Source: Spirosoma sp. KCTC 42546 (GTDB lineage: Bacteria > Bacteroidota > Bacteroidia > Cytophagales > Spirosomataceae). Taken from it: a stretch of DNA of 64,000 nt. Shown here piece by piece: positions 35,022 through 43,430 of the stretch. Within the stretch, counting starts at the first letter, position 1; each line of letters begins with the position of its first letter. Made by a program: the position numbers and the translations under genes. Under the pieces are notes generated by a model. It saw only the letters and a list, made by a program, of their open reading frames with translations. It was not told where the DNA came from and ran no database searches. The DNA lies in the NCBI RefSeq assembly GCF_006965485.1, contig NZ_CP041360.1, positions 62,001 to 126,000 of the forward strand. The letters run 5' to 3'.

Positions 35022-36158
35022 ATGAAATTCGGAACCAAAGCCATCCATGCCGGTATTGAGCCGGACCCCACAACGGGTGCCATTATGACACCTATTTACC
35101 AGACGTCGACCTACGTACAGGAGTCGCCGGGAAAGCATAAAGGGTATGAATACGCCCGGACCCAGAACCCTACCCGAACGGTGCTGCAAAATAACCTCGC
35201 AGCACTCGAAAACGGTAAGCACGGTATTTGTTATTCATCTGGACTTGGCGCTACGGATGCCATTTTAAAGCTGTTCAAGCCCGGTGATGAAATTATTGCC
35301 AGCAATGATTTATACGGTGGCACCTACCGGATTATGGTACGCGTGTTTCAGGAGTTTGGGCTAAAATTCAAGTTCGTCGATTTGTCGAACCCGACTAATC
35401 TGGATGGGCTTATTACCCCCGCTACAAAGATGGTCTGGATTGAAACGCCAACAAACCCCCTGCTGCGGCTAGTGGATATTGCGGCTATTGCAGCTATTAC
35501 TAAGCCACACAACATCAAACTGGTAGTCGATAATACGTTTGCCTCGCCCTATCTGCAAAACCCACTCGATTTGGGTGCTGATATTGTCATGCATTCCGTT
35601 ACGAAATACCTGGGGGGACACTCGGATACGGTTATGGGAGCTATTGTCCTGAATGACGACGAAACGGCCCAGAAGCTAGCCTTTATCCAGAATGCCTGCG
35701 GGGCCGTGCCAGGTCCGCAAGATTGTTTTCTGGTCCTTCGGGGCATCAAAACGCTACATATTCGGATGCAGCGGCATTGCGAAAACGCTATGAAAGTGGC
35801 GCAGTATCTACAGCAGCACCCAAAGATAAGCCAGGTTTATTATCCCGGACTGGAATCGCACATTGGCCATGAACTAGCAAAGAAACAAATGCGGGGTTTC
35901 GGTGGTATGCTATCCTTTGAGCTCAAGGGCGATTCGATGCCCGAAGCTGTGCGTGTGATGGAAAGCTTCCATGTATTCTCCCTGGGCGAATCCCTGGGTG
36001 GTGTGGAGTCGCTTTGTACGCACCCGGCCAGTATGACCCACGCCAGTATTCCGAAAGAAGAACGCATCAAGAATGGTCTGAAAGACACTCTTATCCGGCT
36101 CAGCGTTGGTATTGAAGATGTTGAGGATCTGATTCAGGATCTGGAGCAGGCAATCTAA
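35022..36158 (+). CDS. Cys/Met trans-sulfuration PLP enzyme (cystathionine gamma-synthase/lyase type)
   Basis: A 378-residue PLP-dependent enzyme of cysteine-methionine metabolism. It has the N-terminal FGTKAIHAGIEPDPTTGAIM, PIYQTSTYV, YEYARTQNPTR, the FASPYLQNPLDLGADIV block and the PLP lysine in HSVTKYLGGHSDTVMG. The C-terminal SLGGVESLCTHPASMTHAS is the family signature. It may be MetB or a lyase; the motifs do not decide. The ATG at 35022 is preferred to TTG at 35016, because TACATTTG (35011-35018), a -7-like sequence, lies there. Its stop codon lies in a repeat arm. Confidence 0.92.
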   Translation: MKFGTKAIHAGIEPDPTTGAIMTPIYQTSTYVQESPGKHKGYEYARTQNPTRTVLQNNLAALENGKHGICYSSGLGATDAILKLFKPGDEIIASNDLYGGTYRIMVRVFQEFGLKFKFVDLSNPTNLDGLITPATKMVWIETPTNPLLRLVDIAAIAAITKPHNIKLVVDNTFASPYLQNPLDLGADIVMHSVTKYLGGHSDTVMGAIVLNDDETAQKLAFIQNACGAVPGPQDCFLVLRGIKTLHIRMQRHCENAMKVAQYLQQHPKISQVYYPGLESHIGHELAKKQMRGFGGMLSFELKGDSMPEAVRVMESFHVFSLGESLGGVESLCTHPASMTHASIPKEERIKNGLKDTLIRLSVGIEDVEDLIQDLEQAI

Positions 36159-36268
36159 ACCGGGATTTAGCTGATTTGTGGATTTACTGGATTTTGCTCT
36201 GCGCTTCTTTGAAGCGAATCATAAAACAAAATCCAGTAAATCCCCGAATCAGCTAAATCCCGGTTTAG
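36155..36268. repeat. 42-base-arm inverted repeat that includes both flanking stop codons
   Basis: Left arm 36155-36196 begins CTAAACCGGGATTTAGCTGA; right arm 36227-36268 is its complement with two mismatches. The loop also folds (GCTTCTTTGAAGC). The left arm contains the TAA of the trans-sulfuration gene (36156-36158) and the right arm contains the stop of the receptor gene (36265-36267). Confidence 0.85.
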
Positions 36269-38643
36269 AAACGAACCCTCACCCCCGCCAGAAAATTCCG
36301 TCCGGCCTGTGGGTAATATGCATTATCCGCGGCCACTTTCCCTTCCGAGATGTAAGCGTAGGTGTAGCCATTTGATTCATATAGCTCATTCAGTACGTTG
36401 TTGAAGAGCAGCGTAAAGGCGATTTCCTGCGCGAATTTTGGCTTGATACTGTAAATGAGTCGGATATCATTTGTGAAATAGGAATTCAGTTTCCGGCTAT
36501 CGTTGGATGTATTATCCAGATACTGCTTGCTTACATATTTCGAAAGCAGCCCCAGTTCCAGTCCTTTTGCGGGTGTGAATAATAATTGAGAGCCTGAAAT
36601 TACATTGGGAGAAAACGAAATATCCGTTTGGCCATATTGACGGCTGTCCTGATTTCCGGTATCGAAATTATCCAGGTATTCAGTGAAATTCTTGACCTTA
36701 TTACGGCTAAACGTAGCGTTCACATTCCAGCGAAGTTGTTTCGCCAGTCGGGCACCCACTTCCAATTCAAGCCCGGCGCGGTAACTGGTGGGGATATTCA
36801 CCCGGTTATAAGCGCCCACATCATTTATTTGCCCCGATAAGACCAACTGATTCTGGTAACTCATGTAGTAGCCATTGACCGTAAACGCCAGTTTTTCTGA
36901 TTGGATTTTATAGCCAGCCTCATAATCAATCAACTGCTCAGCTTTTGGCCGACTCTCAGGCGTTGATTGAGTGTAATCGTCGCGGTTGGGTTCACGGTGG
37001 CCAACGCCTACCGATGCATAAGCTGTGCTATGGTCATTGATTGTATAGGTTAGCCCCGCTTTGGGATTGAAAAACGTCAGGTTGGCATTCTGTTGCACAT
37101 TCTGGAGCTTACTGTTAAAGCCCAAAAACGAGTAACCAACCGTTCGTACCTGCAAGTCGAGAAATCCAGTGAGTTTATTGCTGAATTGATAAAATGCCTT
37201 TGCATACAGATTAAAGTCTGTTTTTGTGGCATTGTCGTCGTAATAATGGTCCCGGATGTTGGTGTTCCCGGCTACGCGCGCCCAGATAATCTCGCCGAAG
37301 TGGGCACCCTGATATTGATTCCAGCCACCGCCAATGTTGGCCGTGAGTTTGCCAAAGCTGTTGTAGTCGAGGGAGAAAACGCTGCCGAAGAAATCGTTGT
37401 CCAACCATTTCCGACGGATGATGTCGGTGCTTTTGATAATCGAATCACCAATGACTACGTTAGGCAGATTGTACTTGCTAAAAGGGTCGTTGGGCTTAAG
37501 TTCTTCATAATATCCTTTCCCTTTTGTGTAGAATAAAGACGCATTTAGACGCCAGTTTTTACTTAACCCAAATGAGCTAATTAGCTGATAATTATCCTGT
37601 TGATAATTGTCCGTCTGATTGTCATACGTGAATGAGTTATATGTCCGATTCGTCTTCAGAATATCTTCTGGAACACCATTCCAGGCCTGGTATGTTTGTT
37701 CCTGACCTGAAAAGACATTCAGGCGTATAAAACTCTTATCCGTATAATAACCCCCCGACAGATAAAACGATTTCAGGTTTGAAAAGGCCCGGTCAATAAA
37801 TCCGTCGGAATGGATGGTTGACAAGCGGGCATCCAAGACAAAATGATTATTAATCAGGCCAGTACCTGCCAGAACATTCGCTTTCCGTGTCCCGAACGAA
37901 CCACCCGAAAGATTAACTTCGGCATAGGGTTTCGTTTCCAGCTTGTTCGTCTGGATATTAACCGATGCCCCAAAAGCCCCGGCACCATTGGTTGAGGTAC
38001 CAATACCTCGTTGAATCTGAATACTGCTCACTGATGAAGCAAAGTCGGGCATATCTACAAAATACGTTCCCTGCGATTCGGCGTCATTATAAGGAATCCC
38101 ATTCAACGTTACGTTTACCCGTGTGGCATCAGACCCGCGGATACGAATGCCGGTATAACCCACGCCCGCCCCTGCATCGGAGGTTGTTACTATGGAAGGG
38201 GTAAAATTCAGCAGTTGCGGCACATCCTGACCCAGATTCAGCTTGTCTAAATCCCGGCGTGTTACATCTGTATAAGCAATAGCTGATTTCTGATTAGCGC
38301 GCGTCGCACTGACCACGACTTCATCGACCGCAACTGCTGTTTTGGTCAATTTGATTGCAAGCGTCGTGTTTTCAGTCAGGTTGACTGGCTGGATCTGGGG
38401 CTCGTAACCCAGCAGCGATATGCGCAGAGATAAAGTACCTGACTTAAGGTTTGTGAGCTGAAATGCGCCTGTTGCGTTTGTGAACGTTCCCTTGTAGGTG
38501 CCTTCAAGTGTAATGGCTGCGCCTGGCAGCGTACCCCCATCGGCATCTGAAACCGTGCCGGTAATAGATAATTGAGCCCAGGTGGACAGTGGCGATAGCC
38601 ACAATAGGGCCATCAGCATAAAGTAGGTCGTCGGTTTTTTCAT
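36265..38643 (-). CDS. TonB-dependent receptor under TPP riboswitch (predicted thiamine or precursor uptake)
   Basis: A roughly 792-residue outer-membrane transporter. A signal peptide (MKKPTTYFMLMALLWLSPLSTWAQ) precedes a CarboxypepD_reg-like domain (SITGTVSDADGGTLPGAAIT), a plug domain (VVVSATRANQKSAIAYTDVT ... GVGYTGIRIRGSDATRVNVT) and a beta-barrel ending in GRNFLAGVRVRF with a terminal Phe. The frame is open from 38676, but the ATG at 38643 starts the signal peptide. The TPP riboswitch at 38738-38808 directs this gene, so it probably imports thiamine or a thiamine precursor; TPP-controlled TonB receptors are known in Bacteroidota. No thi genes flank it. Confidence 0.92.
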   Translation of the reverse strand: MKKPTTYFMLMALLWLSPLSTWAQLSITGTVSDADGGTLPGAAITLEGTYKGTFTNATGAFQLTNLKSGTLSLRISLLGYEPQIQPVNLTENTTLAIKLTKTAVAVDEVVVSATRANQKSAIAYTDVTRRDLDKLNLGQDVPQLLNFTPSIVTTSDAGAGVGYTGIRIRGSDATRVNVTLNGIPYNDAESQGTYFVDMPDFASSVSSIQIQRGIGTSTNGAGAFGASVNIQTNKLETKPYAEVNLSGGSFGTRKANVLAGTGLINNHFVLDARLSTIHSDGFIDRAFSNLKSFYLSGGYYTDKSFIRLNVFSGQEQTYQAWNGVPEDILKTNRTYNSFTYDNQTDNYQQDNYQLISSFGLSKNWRLNASLFYTKGKGYYEELKPNDPFSKYNLPNVVIGDSIIKSTDIIRRKWLDNDFFGSVFSLDYNSFGKLTANIGGGWNQYQGAHFGEIIWARVAGNTNIRDHYYDDNATKTDFNLYAKAFYQFSNKLTGFLDLQVRTVGYSFLGFNSKLQNVQQNANLTFFNPKAGLTYTINDHSTAYASVGVGHREPNRDDYTQSTPESRPKAEQLIDYEAGYKIQSEKLAFTVNGYYMSYQNQLVLSGQINDVGAYNRVNIPTSYRAGLELEVGARLAKQLRWNVNATFSRNKVKNFTEYLDNFDTGNQDSRQYGQTDISFSPNVISGSQLLFTPAKGLELGLLSKYVSKQYLDNTSNDSRKLNSYFTNDIRLIYSIKPKFAQEIAFTLLFNNVLNELYESNGYTYAYISEGKVAADNAYYPQAGRNFLAGVRVRF

Positions 38644-38737
38644 GACGAAAAAGCGTGACGATAGGCAAGGGGCCAAACCTACCTTTGGTTAGAGATGATT
38701 GTTTGTAAACACTCACAGATTAGTTCTGTGAATTCAT

Positions 38738-38808
38738 TTCCCTTCGCAGCATTACCCGCGCAGGTTCAATGGGTATAATCTCAGCCCGTTGTATTGGGGC
38801 ACCCCTTA
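38738..38808 (-). ncRNA. TPP (THI-box) riboswitch
   Basis: Read on the minus strand, conserved THI-box blocks occur in order: GGGGTGCC, GGGCTGAGATTATACCC, GAACCTGCGCGGGTAATG and CTGCGAAGGGA. Together they form the P1, P2/P3 and P4/P5 parts. A CACAGA/TCTGTG hairpin at about 38713-38730 could be the expression platform. The receptor start is 95 bases downstream. Confidence 0.95.
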
Positions 38809-38823
38809 ATAAGATTAGCGCAG

Positions 38824-38831
38824 CAAAGTTA
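38824..38831 (-). promoter_or_regulatory. -7 promoter element before the TPP riboswitch
   Basis: The minus strand reads TAACTTTG, a match to TAnnTTTG, 16 bases ahead of the riboswitch. No clear -33 was found. Confidence 0.5.
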
Positions 38832-38899
38832 AGTTAATTTTACGAAATAAGGGGTAGGATATAGCGTTTCTCTACTTAAAAGAGGGTACTTATGTAGAT

Positions 38900-39124
38900 A
38901 TGAGCGAATTCGATTTAGTTGTATTGCAGGAAGATTTGGCAGACGGAAATCTGAAAGCTGGCGATGTTGGCACGATTTTAACAGTGTATAATGGAGGAAA
39001 AGCATTTGAGGTTGAATTTGTAACGTTAACCGGCGAAGCAGTCGCTATTGAGACGTTACTGGCCCATCAAATTCGGGAAGTTCGGGCATCAGAGATCATG
39101 GCCGTGCGAGATATATCTCAATAA
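38900..39124 (+). CDS. DUF4926 domain-containing protein
   Basis: A 74-residue protein. FDLVVLQEDLADGNLKAGDVGT followed by VEFVTLTGEAVAIETL fits the small SH3-like barrel of DUF4926, where the GDVGT turn is conserved (given here in parts). Such proteins are often immunity- or antitoxin-like solitary genes, but no partner is present next to it. Divergent from the TPP-controlled receptor. Confidence 0.72.
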   Translation: MSEFDLVVLQEDLADGNLKAGDVGTILTVYNGGKAFEVEFVTLTGEAVAIETLLAHQIREVRASEIMAVRDISQ

Positions 39125-39182
39125 GTAGCACAGGATTCATAAACTTTTGAGGCTTACGCTTTTCCGCAATGGTAAATATTCC

Positions 39183-39190
39183 TAATTTTG
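39183..39190 (+). promoter_or_regulatory. -7 promoter element of the TPR protein gene
   Basis: TAATTTTG at 39183-39190 matches TAnnTTTG, 19 bases before the start codon. Confidence 0.5.
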
Positions 39191-39209
39191 CGATCCAAAT
39201 TGCAAAAGC

Positions 39210-39905
39210 ATGAGCAAAAAGAATAGCGGACTGGAGTTTCTGGAAGACCCAGACGCATTAGAAGGAAAGTTAGAGGATGTTGGCGATTACTTCCAGCAGA
39301 ACAAGAATATTGTATTAGGTATTCTCGGCGGCATTGTATTGCTGGTTGCTGGGTACTTTGGCTATCGTTATTATATCAGTAGCCAGGACGAAACGGCACA
39401 AATCGAAATGTTCCCTTCGGTTTATCAACTCGAAGCCGATTCGCTGAAAAAAGCCCTGAATGGCGATGGTAAAACCCCAGGTTTGTTAGCGGTCGCTGAC
39501 AATTATGGCTCTACCAAAGGCGGTAATCTGGCCGAATTCTATTCGGGTGTTGCATTGCTGAAAGAAGGGAAATACGATGACGCTATTGAGCACCTGAAAA
39601 GCTTTAGTTCGTCGGATCTGCTGGTACAGGCGCGTGCTTATGCGCTTACGGGTGATGCTTACATGGAGAAGAAAAGCTTTGACGAAGCTGCTGACTACTA
39701 TAGAAAGGCTGCTGACTATAAGGCGAACAAATTCTTTACGCCTGGCTATCTCATGAAGCTGGCTATTGCTTACGAGCAAGCCAAGCAAAATGATAAAGCG
39801 ATAGAAACGTATAGCGAAATTATTGAAAAGTACGGCGAGTCCGCAGAAGCTGGTAGTGCTAAGAAGTACAAATCCGTACTTGAAGCAACCGTCGGTGAGT
39901 CGTAA
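39210..39905 (+). CDS. Membrane-anchored tetratricopeptide repeat protein (YfgM-like)
   Basis: A 231-residue protein with a cytoplasmic N-terminus (LEFLEDPDALEGKLEDVGDY), a single membrane segment (IVLGILGGIVLLVAGYFGYR, residues about 34-53) and at least three TPR units (EFYSGVALLKEGKYDDAIEH, AYALTGDAYMEKKSFDEAA, GYLMKLAIAYEQAKQNDKAI). YfgM-type proteins act with periplasmic chaperones, but the role here is inferred only from layout. It ends at a strong terminator before ribH. Confidence 0.85.
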   Translation: MSKKNSGLEFLEDPDALEGKLEDVGDYFQQNKNIVLGILGGIVLLVAGYFGYRYYISSQDETAQIEMFPSVYQLEADSLKKALNGDGKTPGLLAVADNYGSTKGGNLAEFYSGVALLKEGKYDDAIEHLKSFSSSDLLVQARAYALTGDAYMEKKSFDEAADYYRKAADYKANKFFTPGYLMKLAIAYEQAKQNDKAIETYSEIIEKYGESAEAGSAKKYKSVLEATVGES

Positions 39906-39930
39906 GCGTACTTGACTAATCAATACAGCA

Positions 39931-39969
39931 AAGGACAAAACCGACTCAGGTTTTGTCCTTTTTGTTTTT
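39931..39969 (+). terminator. Rho-independent terminator after the TPR gene
   Basis: AAGGACAAAACC (39931-39942) pairs with GGTTTTGTCCTT (39949-39960) across a 6-base loop, followed by TTTTGTTTTTG. Confidence 0.85.
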
Positions 39970-40070
39970 GTCATACTGACGAAGGAAGCATCTTCGGTAA
40001 GAGCGTTTAAATATAGTGGTAGCTAAAAACTCATTCGACGAAGATGCTTCCTTCGTCAGCATGACAAAAA
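39965..40070 (+). repeat. Dispersed palindromic repeat, copy B (before ribH)
   Basis: Arms at 39965-39996 and 40039-40070 are complementary over 32 bases with one mismatch (core GTCATACTGACGAAGGAAGC). The right arm ends 4 bases before the ribH start codon. Related to copy A at 6548-6639. Confidence 0.85.
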
Positions 40071-40074
40071 ACAC

Positions 40075-40575
40075 ATGGCATCAGACTTAAAAAACCTAAG
40101 CGTCTTTTCAACCGACGCGCTACCCGATATCAGCCGTCGACGGTTCGCTATTCTGGTTTCAGAGTGGAATACGGAAGTTACAGAAGCGCTTTTCGAAGGT
40201 GCTTACCAGGTCTTGCTTCAGCATGGCGCAAAATCCGAAAATATCATTCGGGGTAATGTGCCGGGGAGCTATGAGCTAAGTCTGGGAGCCCAGTGGTTTG
40301 CTCAGCGCGATGACATTGATGCCGTGATTGCACTCGGTTGTGTCATTCAGGGAGAAACCAAACACAATGACTACATCAACCACGCTGTAGCACAGGGCTT
40401 AACAAACGTTAGTCTGAAAACCGATAAGCCCGTCATATTTGGTGTCCTAACGCCTAACGACCAGCAGCAGGCTCTTGATCGAGCGGGTGGGAAGCATGGT
40501 AACAAAGGTGACGAAGCCGCTATTACAGCAATCAAAATGCTCGGATTACAACAACAAGTTTATAGTAAATTTTAA
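40075..40575 (+). CDS. ribH: 6,7-dimethyl-8-ribityllumazine synthase
   Basis: Makes the riboflavin precursor from 5-amino-6-ribitylaminouracil and a 4-carbon phosphate; assembles as an icosahedral shell in many bacteria. The sequence has FAILVSEWNTEVTEALFEGA near residue 24, GSYELSLGAQW, ALGCVIQGETKHNDYINHAV with the catalytic His, and PVIFGVLTPNDQQQALDRAG. At 166 residues it is full length. The start codon follows the copy B hairpin directly, so its translation may depend on it. Other rib genes are not in the window. Confidence 0.96.
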   Translation: MASDLKNLSVFSTDALPDISRRRFAILVSEWNTEVTEALFEGAYQVLLQHGAKSENIIRGNVPGSYELSLGAQWFAQRDDIDAVIALGCVIQGETKHNDYINHAVAQGLTNVSLKTDKPVIFGVLTPNDQQQALDRAGGKHGNKGDEAAITAIKMLGLQQQVYSKF

Positions 40576-40600
40576 AGAGCGAAATCGGACCGCCGAAGCG

Positions 40601-40664
40601 GAGTGAATGAGTGAAAGAGCCACTAGTACTGTCCTTTCCAATTCGCTCTGTCGCTCATTCACTC
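40601..40664 (+). repeat. Inverted repeat in the lysC leader
   Basis: GAGTGAATGAGTGAAAGAGC (40601-40620) is complementary to GCTCTGTCGCTCATTCACTC (40645-40664) with two mismatches. It lies 14 bases before the aspartokinase start. Confidence 0.7.
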
Positions 40665-40678
40665 TTTCTCTTAAAAAA

Positions 40679-42007
40679 ATGTACGTCTGGAAATTTGGCG
40701 GTACGTCTGTCGGGAAGCCCGAGCGTATGCGGTCGATTCGCAACTTGATTACCGAAGATAACACGCGCAAGATTGTTGTCTTGTCAGCTTTGTCTGGCTC
40801 AACGAATAACCTGCTGGCCATTGGCGAATCGCTTAAAGCGAACAATGATGCCGAAGCTAATGCTAAAATTGATACGCTTAAAGCGCATTACGACAGCTTT
40901 ATCGACGAGTTGTACAGAACGACCGATGGCAAAGCGGCCGGACAAAAAATTATAGATAACGAATTTTCCTTTATCCGGTCTCTAACGGGTATCAAGCCAT
41001 TCACGCTGAAGCAGGAGAAAGAGTTAGTGGCTGAAGGCGAATTACTCAGCACACAAATTTTTCAGGCCTATCTGGATGAGGAAGGTGTAACATCCACTTT
41101 ACTACCTGCGCTGGAATTCATGCGGATTGATGCCGATAACGAGCCGGAAATCCATTATACCGAGCAAAAGTTAGCCGAGATATTGCCTCAGCATGCCGAT
41201 AAACAAATTATTGTTACACAAGGCTTTATCTGCCGAAACCCGCGTGGAGAAGTCGATAATCTCAAACGAGGAGGCTCGGATTACACCGCTTCGCTGATTG
41301 GTGGTGCCATACGCGCGGAAGAAATCCAGATTTGGACCGATATCGACGGGATGCATAATAATGACCCGCGTATCGTGAAAAATACATTCCCGGTTCGCGA
41401 ACTAACGTTCGATGAAGCGGCTGAACTGGCCTACTTCGGGGCGAAAATTCTGCATCCGTCCACCATTACGCCTGCGCGTATGTTCGGTGTACCGGTTCGC
41501 TTAAAAAACACAATGGACCCCAGCGCCCCTGGTACGCTCATTGCCGACAAAACCAGTGATCAGGTGTTTAAAGCGATTGCGGCTAAGGATGGCATTACCG
41601 CTTTGTATATACACTCAACCCGTATGCTAAATGCCTATGGTTTTCTACGCCGGATTTTCGAGATATTCGAGAAATACAAAACGCCGGTCGACATGATAAC
41701 TACATCCGAAGTGTCGGTGTCGGTCACAATCGATAACACAGAGCGTATTCAGGAAATTACGGATGAACTTAATACATTCTGCACGCTGGAAGAACCCGAT
41801 TATGATCAGACGATTATTTGCATTGTAGGGAATTTTAGTGCTGATAATGAAGGTGTTGCACTTCGAGTGTTCAATGCCATGAAGAACATTCCAATCCGGA
41901 TGGTTTCCTACGGAGGTACGGAAAGTAACCTGTCGTTACTCGTTCATGGTCGTTACAAAGCAGAAGCTTTGAATGCACTGAATGATGGACTGTTTGCTAA
42001 AGCGTAG
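40679..42007 (+). CDS. lysC: Aspartate kinase
   Basis: A 442-residue kinase for the first step of the aspartate pathway (lysine, methionine, threonine). The N-terminal signature VWKFGGTSVGKPERM is followed by GFICRNPRGEVDNLKRGGSDYTASLI and WTDIDGMHNNDP of the catalytic domain (residues about 1-290), then two ACT regions (VDMITTSEVSVSVTID; RMVSYGGTESNLSLLV). Not fused to homoserine dehydrogenase. The open frame begins upstream at 40607, but that stretch is a repeat-bearing leader, so the ATG at 40679 is chosen. Confidence 0.95.
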   Translation: MYVWKFGGTSVGKPERMRSIRNLITEDNTRKIVVLSALSGSTNNLLAIGESLKANNDAEANAKIDTLKAHYDSFIDELYRTTDGKAAGQKIIDNEFSFIRSLTGIKPFTLKQEKELVAEGELLSTQIFQAYLDEEGVTSTLLPALEFMRIDADNEPEIHYTEQKLAEILPQHADKQIIVTQGFICRNPRGEVDNLKRGGSDYTASLIGGAIRAEEIQIWTDIDGMHNNDPRIVKNTFPVRELTFDEAAELAYFGAKILHPSTITPARMFGVPVRLKNTMDPSAPGTLIADKTSDQVFKAIAAKDGITALYIHSTRMLNAYGFLRRIFEIFEKYKTPVDMITTSEVSVSVTIDNTERIQEITDELNTFCTLEEPDYDQTIICIVGNFSADNEGVALRVFNAMKNIPIRMVSYGGTESNLSLLVHGRYKAEALNALNDGLFAKA

Positions 42008-42071
42008 CTTACTAACTACTATTGACTCACTATCAGCCTTTTGCAAAGGGTACTGAACCTTAATTACACGA

Positions 42072-43343
42072 ATGCTTCAACTCAATTTTATCCGCGAGAA
42101 TAAAGACACCACCCTGGCGGGACTGCGCAAACGAAATTTTGCCAATGCCGAGGCTGTTGTTGAACAAGTGCTCACGCTCGATCAGCAACGACGGGATACT
42201 CAACGCGAACTTGACGATGTATTAGCCCAATCCAATGCTAAAGCAGGCCAAATAGGCGCGTTGATGAAAGCCGGTGATAAAGTTGCTGCCGAAGCTGCTA
42301 AGGCTGAAACGGCGGATCTGAAAGCACGCTCTAAAGATCTTGCCGATACGCTTCGCCAGATTGAAGCCGATCTGCAAGCGGTTTTAGTGACGATTCCCAA
42401 TATACCTCATAGTAGCGTTCCCGCAGGGCGTACTGCCGATGATAATGAAGTGGTATTGGAGCATGGAGAAAAGCCAGCACTTCACGAAAAAGCACAACCG
42501 CATTGGGAGCTGATCAAGAAGTATGACATTATTGACTTTGAACTTGGAGTCAAAATTGCAGGAGCTGGTTTTCCGGTTTACAAAGGAAAGGGTGCCCGGA
42601 TTCAGCGGGCGATGATTAACTTCTTCCTCGATGAAGCCCTAAAAGCCGGATACGTAGAAGTACAGCCGCCTATTCTAGTTAATGAAGATTCGGGCTTCGG
42701 CACCGGCCAGTTGCCAGATAAGGAAGGGCAAATGTATTTTGCCACGGAGGATAAATTATACCTGATCCCAACGGCCGAAGTACCCATCACCAATATTTAC
42801 CGGGATGTGATTCTGCCCGAAAATCAGTTGCCGGTTAAAAACGTGGGTTATACGCCCTGTTTCCGTCGTGAAGCGGGTTCGTGGGGAGCGCACGTTCGTG
42901 GATTGAACCGGTTGCATCAGTTTGACAAGGTCGAAATTGTTCGGATTGAGAAACCAGAAAATTCATACGCAGCTCTGGAAGAAATGAGCCAGCATGTGCA
43001 GGGATTATTGCAGAAACTAGAACTGCCTTATCGGGTGCTGCGACTTTGCGGTGGTGATATGGGCTTCACATCGGCGCTTACATATGACATGGAGGTCTGG
43101 TCGGCGGCTCAACAGCGTTGGCTGGAGGTTAGCTCAGTTTCTAATTTCGAAACGTACCAGGCTAATCGACTCAAACTTCGCTCGAAACTTGAGGCTAAGA
43201 TGCAACTGATGCATACGCTGAATGGCTCGGCCTTAGCCTTGCCACGTATTCTGGCGTCAATTCTCGAGAATAATCAAACCCTAGAAGGTATTCGAATTCC
43301 AAAGGTGCTAGTGCCGTATTGTGGGTTTGAGATGATTGATTAA
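42072..43343 (+). CDS. serS: Seryl-tRNA synthetase
   Basis: A 423-residue class II synthetase. An N-terminal coiled-coil arm (residues about 25-105, many Ala/Lys/Glu) binds the tRNA. Motif 2 is in PCFRREAGSWGAHVRGLNRLHQF, seen as FRREAGS and HQFDKVEIV; motif 3 in LALPRILASILENNQT. TAEVPITNIYRD and GDMGFTSALTYDMEVW are further family signs. It ends before a perfect hairpin terminator. Confidence 0.96.
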   Translation: MLQLNFIRENKDTTLAGLRKRNFANAEAVVEQVLTLDQQRRDTQRELDDVLAQSNAKAGQIGALMKAGDKVAAEAAKAETADLKARSKDLADTLRQIEADLQAVLVTIPNIPHSSVPAGRTADDNEVVLEHGEKPALHEKAQPHWELIKKYDIIDFELGVKIAGAGFPVYKGKGARIQRAMINFFLDEALKAGYVEVQPPILVNEDSGFGTGQLPDKEGQMYFATEDKLYLIPTAEVPITNIYRDVILPENQLPVKNVGYTPCFRREAGSWGAHVRGLNRLHQFDKVEIVRIEKPENSYAALEEMSQHVQGLLQKLELPYRVLRLCGGDMGFTSALTYDMEVWSAAQQRWLEVSSVSNFETYQANRLKLRSKLEAKMQLMHTLNGSALALPRILASILENNQTLEGIRIPKVLVPYCGFEMID

Positions 43344-43357
43344 AAGACACTAGGTTA

Positions 43358-43421
43358 CTGTTACAAGAAAATCCCCGTAGAAATAGCTCAGGCTATTTCT
43401 ACGGGGATTTTCTTGTAACAG
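43358..43421. terminator. Perfect 30-base-arm hairpin after serS
   Basis: Arms 43358-43387 and 43392-43421 are perfectly complementary around a 4-base loop (TCAG). It lies between serS and a convergent small gene that stops at 43431, so it should terminate both. Confidence 0.85.
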
Positions 43422-43430
43422 TATTCTGGT

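Noticed and set aside
38644..38676. Start of the TonB-dependent receptor at 38676
   Set aside because: The signal peptide begins at the ATG at 38643; the extra 11 residues do not fit a signal sequence.
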